Below, in pieces: positions 15,457 to 20,086 of a stretch of 20,086 bases of DNA. This DNA comes from CAZJBP01 sp964544115. Lineage in GTDB: Bacteria > Verrucomicrobiota > Kiritimatiellia > UBA8416 > JADHWI01. The stretch spans positions 1 to 20,086 of the forward strand of contig CAZJBP010000062.1 of NCBI GenBank assembly GCA_964544115.1, read 5' to 3'. The notes beneath the pieces are model-generated. The model worked only from the letters and a program-made list of their open reading frames with translations. It made no database searches and was not told where the DNA came from. The translations under genes and the position numbers were made by a program. Each line of letters begins with the position of its first letter. Within the stretch, counting starts at the first letter, position 1.

Positions 15457-16611
15457 TCACGCGCCCAGGCCGTGGATCGGAAACAGCATGCTGCGCAGCC
15501 GCTGACCGGTGACGGCGATCTCGGCGTCCACGGTGTCGCGCCGTCCTCCGTCGGCCAGGAGCATCCGGTCCCGCAGCCCTCCGAGCCAGTCGGCGTTTTC
15601 CAGCATCACCCCGCCCATGCCCATCATCAGGTCCTGCTGGCCGGCATGCTCGCCGCACAGCACGCTCCAGCACAGGGCCCAGCCGCGGACGGTGTTGGCA
15701 ATGTTGTAGCCGCCTCCGCCGGTGGCGAGGATCGGCCGCTTGAAATCCACGATCCGCTGCACGACGTCGGCCAGCACGTTGTTCGTCAGGTGCAGGTGCG
15801 CCAGCGGGTCGCCGGCCAGCGTATCCATCCCCAGTTCCAGCATGAACACATCCGGATCGAACTTGCGGATGATCGGCAGCACCACGGAGAGGAAGATGCG
15901 CTCGTACGCCTCGTCATACATGCCCACCGGCAGCGGCACGTTGACACAATACCCGCGCCCCTCGCCGGTGCCCATCTCGTCCTCAAACCCCGTCCCGGGA
16001 AACAGCGTGCGACCGCTTTCGTGCAGAGAGACCGTCATCACGTCGGAACGGTCGTAGAACGCATCCTGCACCCCGTCGCAGTGATGCACGTCGAGGTCCA
16101 GAAACAGCACGCGCTTGCCGGCACCTGCGAGCACCTGCGCCGCCAGCACGACGTCATTGATGAAGCAGAAGCCCGCCGCGTTCGCGGGCTGGGCATGGTG
16201 GTAACCGCCCGAGGGGTTGAAGGCGATCTCTGCGCGGCCGTCGAGGATCATGCGCGCGGCCGTGACGGTGCCCCCCGCGGCCAGCCGGATGTAGTCGTAC
16301 ATGCCGCTGAAGATCGGACAATCGGGCGTGCCCAGGCCGTAGCGAACAGCCTCGTCCGGATGGAGTCCTCCGCGGCCGGCCCGTTCGAGCGCGTCGAGAT
16401 AGTCCGTCGTGTGAAACCGCTCCAGATCGATCCGCTCGAGCGGATCGGGCGAGGCCTCACAGCGGTCAACGTCGCTCAGCAGCCCCATCGCGTCGACCTT
16501 TGCCCGCGTCAGCCCGGCACGGCGCGTGTTGAAGGGGCAGGCCGACGGGTAGCCGGCTTCATCCAGCCGCGGGTCGTGCAGAAACACCTTCCGGAAAACA
16601 CTTGTGCTCAT
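15457..16611 (-). CDS. histone deacetylase superfamily protein, AcuC-like
   Basis: A Zn-dependent amidohydrolase of the arginase/deacetylase fold. Active-site features are intact: GGYHHAQPANAAGFCFIN with His138/His139, LDLDVHHCDG with zinc ligands Asp174 and His176, the third ligand Asp263 in ELGMDTLAGDPLAH, and the transition-state Tyr in GGGGYN. At 384 residues it matches bacterial AcuC-type enzymes. In Bacillus subtilis AcuC deacetylates acetyl-CoA synthetase; here an acs gene lies two genes upstream, so the same job is plausible. A polyamine deacetylase or another acyl-deacetylase role remains possible. ATG 16611 is preceded by GGGGGA about eight bases upstream; an in-frame ATG at 16629 has no good SD. 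The gene follows the transporter by 109 bp and ends 76 bp before the oxidoreductase. Confidence 0.9.
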   Translation of the reverse strand: MSTSVFRKVFLHDPRLDEAGYPSACPFNTRRAGLTRAKVDAMGLLSDVDRCEASPDPLERIDLERFHTTDYLDALERAGRGGLHPDEAVRYGLGTPDCPIFSGMYDYIRLAAGGTVTAARMILDGRAEIAFNPSGGYHHAQPANAAGFCFINDVVLAAQVLAGAGKRVLFLDLDVHHCDGVQDAFYDRSDVMTVSLHESGRTLFPGTGFEDEMGTGEGRGYCVNVPLPVGMYDEAYERIFLSVVLPIIRKFDPDVFMLELGMDTLAGDPLAHLHLTNNVLADVVQRIVDFKRPILATGGGGYNIANTVRGWALCWSVLCGEHAGQQDLMMGMGGVMLENADWLGGLRDRMLLADGGRRDTVDAEIAVTGQRLRSMLFPIHGLGA

Positions 16612-16657
16612 GCTGCGAGTCCCCCGCATCCACCCGTCGTGGCGCCCGTATGCTGTG

Positions 16658-16715
16658 GCTCAGTGTGGAGACTGAGCGCGGCCGGGTCAACAGCGCAGAA
16701 GCCGCACAACCCGGC
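16658..16715 (-). terminator. two small hairpins after the MFS gene
   Basis: The 109-bp gap holds two perfect 7-bp inverted repeats: GCCGGGT/ACCCGGC (16681-16687 with 16709-16715, 21-nt loop) and GCTCAGT/ACTGAGC (16658-16664 with 16671-16677, 6-nt loop). They lie just after the transporter stop on the minus strand and could attenuate or terminate transcription before the deacetylase gene. Neither is followed by a T-tract. Confidence 0.35.
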
Positions 16716-16720
16716 GGCAC

Positions 16721-17971
16721 TCAGGCCGCTGGCGAGACCGGGCGATGCGGCCGGATCAGCAGGGTCAGGGCGCCACCGGCGAGCAGCATGATCCCGGCGG
16801 TGATGAAGGACGATGCGTAGCTGCCCCCGCTGCGAACGGTCAGCATCTGCTGCAACCGGGGCAGCACCAGTCCGCCCATGCCCCACGCTGTGAACAGCAC
16901 GCCGTAGTTCATGCCGAAGCTCTTCAGCCCCCAGAGATCCTTCGTGTACGAGGGAAACAGCGAGAGATTGGCGCCATAGTTGGCCCCGATCAGCGCCGCC
17001 AGCAGGACGATGACCACGGGGGCCACGTCTTTCGATGCCGTCACGGGAATGGCCACAAACATCAGCAGCGACTGCAGCAGGAGCACCAGCAGGAGCGTCC
17101 AGCGGCGACCGATCCTGTCCGAGAGCGACCCGGCTGCGACGCGGCCGCCCGCGTTGCCGATCGCCATGATCGCGACGGCCACAAAGGCCAGCTCACCCAT
17201 GCTCTTCTTCGCCATGCCGCTGATGCTGCCGATGACCATCAGCCCCGCCCCCGCGCCGATGAAATAGATCACCCACAGCAGCCAGAACAGAGGCTGACGG
17301 ACGATTTCGCTCGGAACCGCCGCGGCCGTCACAGGCTTGGAGCTTCCCGCCACGGGCTTCGGACCGGCCACGAAACCGGCGGGCGGGTTCACCAGCAACT
17401 GGGCGAGCCCGCAGACGATGGCGGTGAAGGCCACGCCGAGGATCAGCATCGACTTCTGGACCTGGAAATGCTCGAGCAGGTACGTCGACGTCGGCGCCAG
17501 GTACACGGGCGCCAGTCCGAAGCCGGCCACCACCATGCCGGCGACCATGCCCGTCTTCGACGGCGGAAACCACTTCAGCGCGGGCGGAGTGGCCGAGGAG
17601 TACCCGAACCCGATGCCGACGCCCGCGAGCACGCCAAAGCCGAGGAGCCACAGGGCATAGTTGGACGTCAGCGAGCATAGCAGGAAGCCCGCCCCCACCA
17701 GCAGCCCGCCAATGGACGCGGTGAGCCGCGGACCGAACTTGTCCTGGCACCGGCCCGCGAGAATCATCGCGAAGGCAAACACCAGGCAGCACAGCGCGTA
17801 GGGGTCGTTCAGTTGACTGTCCTTCCAGCCAAACTCCCCCGCGATCTTGCCCTTGAACAAGCTCCACGTGTACAGGATGCCGAGGGCAAGGTTGATGCCC
17901 ATGCCCGACATCGCCACGCGCCATCCGTGGTTCCTGACTTGCTCCACGCCCTGCGTCGTAGTCTGCGTCAT
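16721..17971 (-). CDS. MFS transporter, OFA (oxalate/formate antiporter) type
   Basis: A 416-residue inner-membrane carrier with about 12 hydrophobic helices. Early features typical of the OFA group are GMGINLALGILYTWSLFKG, a GWKDSQLNDPYALCCLVFAF segment, then the MFS loop GRCQDKFGPR. The middle contains GIGFGYSSATPPALKWFPPSKTG, and the second half the paired loop SLSDRIGRRWT. OFA carriers move small monocarboxylates or dicarboxylates such as formate, oxalate, lactate or pyruvate. Here the gene lies next to acs, so acetate or a related acid is a reasonable guess, not shown by sequence. ATG 17971 has GGAGG about ten bases upstream; a GTG at 18001 would add ten residues. It follows acs by 116 bp, with a strong hairpin between them, so it may be transcribed separately. 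Confidence 0.9.
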   Translation of the reverse strand: MTQTTTQGVEQVRNHGWRVAMSGMGINLALGILYTWSLFKGKIAGEFGWKDSQLNDPYALCCLVFAFAMILAGRCQDKFGPRLTASIGGLLVGAGFLLCSLTSNYALWLLGFGVLAGVGIGFGYSSATPPALKWFPPSKTGMVAGMVVAGFGLAPVYLAPTSTYLLEHFQVQKSMLILGVAFTAIVCGLAQLLVNPPAGFVAGPKPVAGSSKPVTAAAVPSEIVRQPLFWLLWVIYFIGAGAGLMVIGSISGMAKKSMGELAFVAVAIMAIGNAGGRVAAGSLSDRIGRRWTLLLVLLLQSLLMFVAIPVTASKDVAPVVIVLLAALIGANYGANLSLFPSYTKDLWGLKSFGMNYGVLFTAWGMGGLVLPRLQQMLTVRSGGSYASSFITAGIMLLAGGALTLLIRPHRPVSPAA

Positions 17972-18027
17972 CGCACCCGTCCCTCCATCGCCATTATCCA
18001 CGTTGCCCAGACATCGGCCCTGAACAC

Positions 18028-18067
18028 GACGCCGGCACTGCGGCCCCCAAGCCGCGGTGCCGGCGTC
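18028..18067 (-). terminator. long GC-rich hairpin after acs
   Basis: GACGCCGGCAC (18028-18038) pairs perfectly with GTGCCGGCGTC (18057-18067). The stem continues through a T-G wobble and a 5-bp GCGGC/GCCGC stem to a 6-nt CCCCAA loop, 17 pairs in all. It starts about 20 bp after the acs stop codon. No T-run follows on the minus strand, so it may act as a GC-type terminator or as a 3'-end stabiliser. Confidence 0.6.
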
Positions 18068-18087
18068 TCACAGCCTTCAGGACGCCC

Positions 18088-20058
18088 CTACTTCTTGCCG
18101 TCCACCAGCTTCTTCGACTCCTCGACGAGGTGTTCCACGACCGAGGGGTCGGCGAGCGTGGAGGTGTCGCCCAGGCTTCCGAGCTCGCCCTCGGCGATCT
18201 TCCGCAGGATGCGGCGCATGATCTTGCCCGAGCGGGTCTTCGGCAGCCCCGGCGCCCACTGGATCACGTCCGGCTGCGCGATCGGGCCAATCTCGTTGCG
18301 GACATGCTTGGCCAGTTCCTTTTTCAGCGCGTCCGTATACTCGATGCCGGTCTTCAGGGTCACGTACGCATAGATGCCCTGGCCCTTGATCTCGTGCGGG
18401 CAACCGACCACGGCCGCCTCGGACACGGCGGGATGCGACACCAGAGCGCTCTCCACCTCGGCGGTGCCGAGGCGGTGGCCGGACACGTTGATCACGTCGT
18501 CCACGCGGCCCAGCAGCCAGTAGTCACCGTCCGCGTCCTTGCGACACCCGTCGCCGGTGAAGTAGAACCCCTTGTACGTGGAGAAGTACGTCTGCACGAA
18601 ACGCTCATGGTCGCCGTAGGTCGTGCGCATGATTCCCGGCCACGCGGCCTTGATGCACAGCTTGCCGGACGTTCCGACCGGGCACTCGTTGCCGTTGTCG
18701 TCCAGGATAATCGGCTCGACACCGAAGAACGGGCGACTGGCACTGCCAGGCTTGAGCGTGTGGGCGCCCGGGAGCGGCGTGATCAGGATGCCGCCGGTCT
18801 CCGTCTGCCACCACGTGTCAACGACGGGTGTCCGCCCGTGGCCGACATGCTCGCGGTACCAGAGCCACACCTCGGGGTTGATCGGCTCACCCACGCTGCC
18901 GAGCAGTTTCAGCGAATCCAGGCTGCGCTTCTGGATCGGCCCTTCACCTTCTCGCATCAGCGCGCGGATCGCCGTCGGTGCGGTGTAGAACTGCGTCACC
19001 TTGTACTTGTCGCACACATCCCAGAAGCGGCCCGCGTCGGGATACGTCGGCACGCCTTCGAACATGATCGTCGTGGCGCCGTTAGCCAGCGGGCCGTACA
19101 CGATGTACGTGTGGCCGGTGACCCAGCCGATATCGGCCGTGCACCACCAGGTGTCGCCCTCGTGATAGTCGAAGATGTACTTGAAGGTCGTCGCCGCGTA
19201 GACCATGTAGCCGCCGGTCGTGTGGAGCACGCCCTTGGGCTTGCCCGTTGAACCGGACGTGTAGAGGATGAACAGCGGATCCTCGGAGTCCATCCACTCC
19301 GGCTCGCAGACGGCCGGCTGCTTGGCCACCACATCATGGTACCACACGTCGCGGCCGGCCTGCATCGGCACCTCGTGCCCCGTGCGCTTGACCACGATCA
19401 CCGTCTTGATGCTCGGGCACTGGGCGAGCGCCTTGTCGGCGTTTGTCTTCATCGGGATGTCGTTCTTCGCGCCGCGCAGGGCCGTGTCCTGGGTGACCAG
19501 AACTTTGCAGGCCGAGTCCTGGATGCGGTCGCGCAAGGAATCCGCACTAAAGGCTCCGAACACCACGGAATGAATGGCGCCGATGCGCGCGCAGGCCAGG
19601 CAGCTGATGGCCGCCTCGGGGATCATCTGCAGGTAAATGCAGACGCGGTCGCCCTTCTTCACCCCCGCCGCCTTCAGGGCGTTGGCCATCTTGCAGACGG
19701 CCTCGTACAGCTCCTTGTAGGTCAGCTTCTTGTCCTCGCCCGGAACGTTGCCTTCCCAGAGAATGGCGGTCTGGTTGGCCCGCTTGGCCAGGTGGCGGTC
19801 CAGGCAGTTGACCGACACATTGGTCTTGCCGCCGATGAACCACTTGATGCTCACCGGAGGCAGGAAGGTGAAGTCACGGACCCGGGTCCACTTCTGCTTC
19901 CACTCGAACTGGCCGGCAATCTCCGCCCAGAACCCCTCGGGATCCTTGATCGATCGCTGGTACATCTCATTGTACTCGGCGAGAGACTTGACGTGAGCCT
20001 TGGCTGAGAACTCAGGGATGGGTGCGATCAGCTTGGTGTCTTCTCTTTCCGACGGCAT
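18088..20058 (-). CDS. acs: acetyl-CoA synthetase (AMP-forming)
   Basis: Acs activates acetate with ATP to acetyl-AMP and then acetyl-CoA. The 656-residue protein is full length. It has the N-terminal ACS segment (YNEMYQRSIKDPEGFWAE), the P-loop-like YTSGSTGKPKGVLHTTGG, WWCTADIGWVTGHTYIVYGP, DTWWQTETGG, YFTGDGCRKDADGDYWLLGR, the hinge GRVDDVINVSGHRLGT and the C-terminal PKTRSGKIMRR motif. Lys612 of that motif is the residue whose acetylation silences Acs in studied bacteria. ATG 20058 has AGGTAGGT five bases upstream. Only 28 bp of upstream sequence is in the window, so its promoter cannot be seen. Downstream come a strong hairpin, an OFA-type transporter and an AcuC-like deacetylase, consistent with acetate use under acetylation control. 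Confidence 0.98.
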   Translation of the reverse strand: MPSEREDTKLIAPIPEFSAKAHVKSLAEYNEMYQRSIKDPEGFWAEIAGQFEWKQKWTRVRDFTFLPPVSIKWFIGGKTNVSVNCLDRHLAKRANQTAILWEGNVPGEDKKLTYKELYEAVCKMANALKAAGVKKGDRVCIYLQMIPEAAISCLACARIGAIHSVVFGAFSADSLRDRIQDSACKVLVTQDTALRGAKNDIPMKTNADKALAQCPSIKTVIVVKRTGHEVPMQAGRDVWYHDVVAKQPAVCEPEWMDSEDPLFILYTSGSTGKPKGVLHTTGGYMVYAATTFKYIFDYHEGDTWWCTADIGWVTGHTYIVYGPLANGATTIMFEGVPTYPDAGRFWDVCDKYKVTQFYTAPTAIRALMREGEGPIQKRSLDSLKLLGSVGEPINPEVWLWYREHVGHGRTPVVDTWWQTETGGILITPLPGAHTLKPGSASRPFFGVEPIILDDNGNECPVGTSGKLCIKAAWPGIMRTTYGDHERFVQTYFSTYKGFYFTGDGCRKDADGDYWLLGRVDDVINVSGHRLGTAEVESALVSHPAVSEAAVVGCPHEIKGQGIYAYVTLKTGIEYTDALKKELAKHVRNEIGPIAQPDVIQWAPGLPKTRSGKIMRRILRKIAEGELGSLGDTSTLADPSVVEHLVEESKKLVDGKK

Positions 20059-20086
20059 ACTCGACCTACCTTTCTTTAATCCGTTA

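Overview
The window is GC-rich bacterial DNA, densely packed with core genes. All but one of them are on the minus strand, many with stop/start overlaps. The order uppS-cdsA-dxr-rseP-ispG, a DUF1573 exported protein, a Gfo/Idh/MocA oxidoreductase and the general protein style suggest a PVC-type bacterium (Verrucomicrobiota, Kiritimatiellota or Lentisphaerota). That placement is an inference from gene order and style; no rRNA or other phylogenetic marker is present. No tRNA, rRNA, insertion sequence or CRISPR array was seen.

Layout, left to right. (a) 1-7.5 kb, minus strand: a probable single transcription unit read from about 7.5 kb leftwards: DegT-family sugar aminotransferase, purA, uppS, cdsA, dxr, rseP and ispG (cut by the window edge). 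dxr and ispG make isoprenoid precursors through the MEP pathway, uppS turns them into undecaprenyl diphosphate, cdsA makes CDP-diacylglycerol for phospholipids, and rseP is a membrane site-2 protease. The block is therefore mainly envelope biogenesis with purine synthesis attached. (b) 7.6-10.7 kb: a small signalling island. Two overlapping minus-strand genes encode a helical/GspE-N-terminal-like (MshEN) protein and an unusual response regulator whose receiver domain is fused to a TIR domain. Divergent from them is the only plus-strand gene, an exported three-domain DUF1573 protein, preceded by a perfect 10-bp inverted repeat that runs into its ribosome binding site. (c) 10.7-14.2 kb, minus strand: nadA-uvrB-single-domain response regulator, joined by 19-20 bp overlaps. 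(d) 14.2-20.06 kb, minus strand: Gfo/Idh/MocA oxidoreductase, an AcuC-like histone-deacetylase-family protein, an OFA-type MFS transporter and acetyl-CoA synthetase. The last three make a plausible acetate uptake/activation/deacetylation neighbourhood.

The best candidate for something undescribed is the REC-TIR plus MshEN pair. The receiver domain looks intact, while the TIR domain appears to carry Gln where NAD-cleaving TIRs have the catalytic Glu. No histidine kinase lies in the window, so both response regulators are orphans here. Starts were chosen from Shine-Dalgarno (SD) spacing and family N-termini; where the two disagree this is stated.
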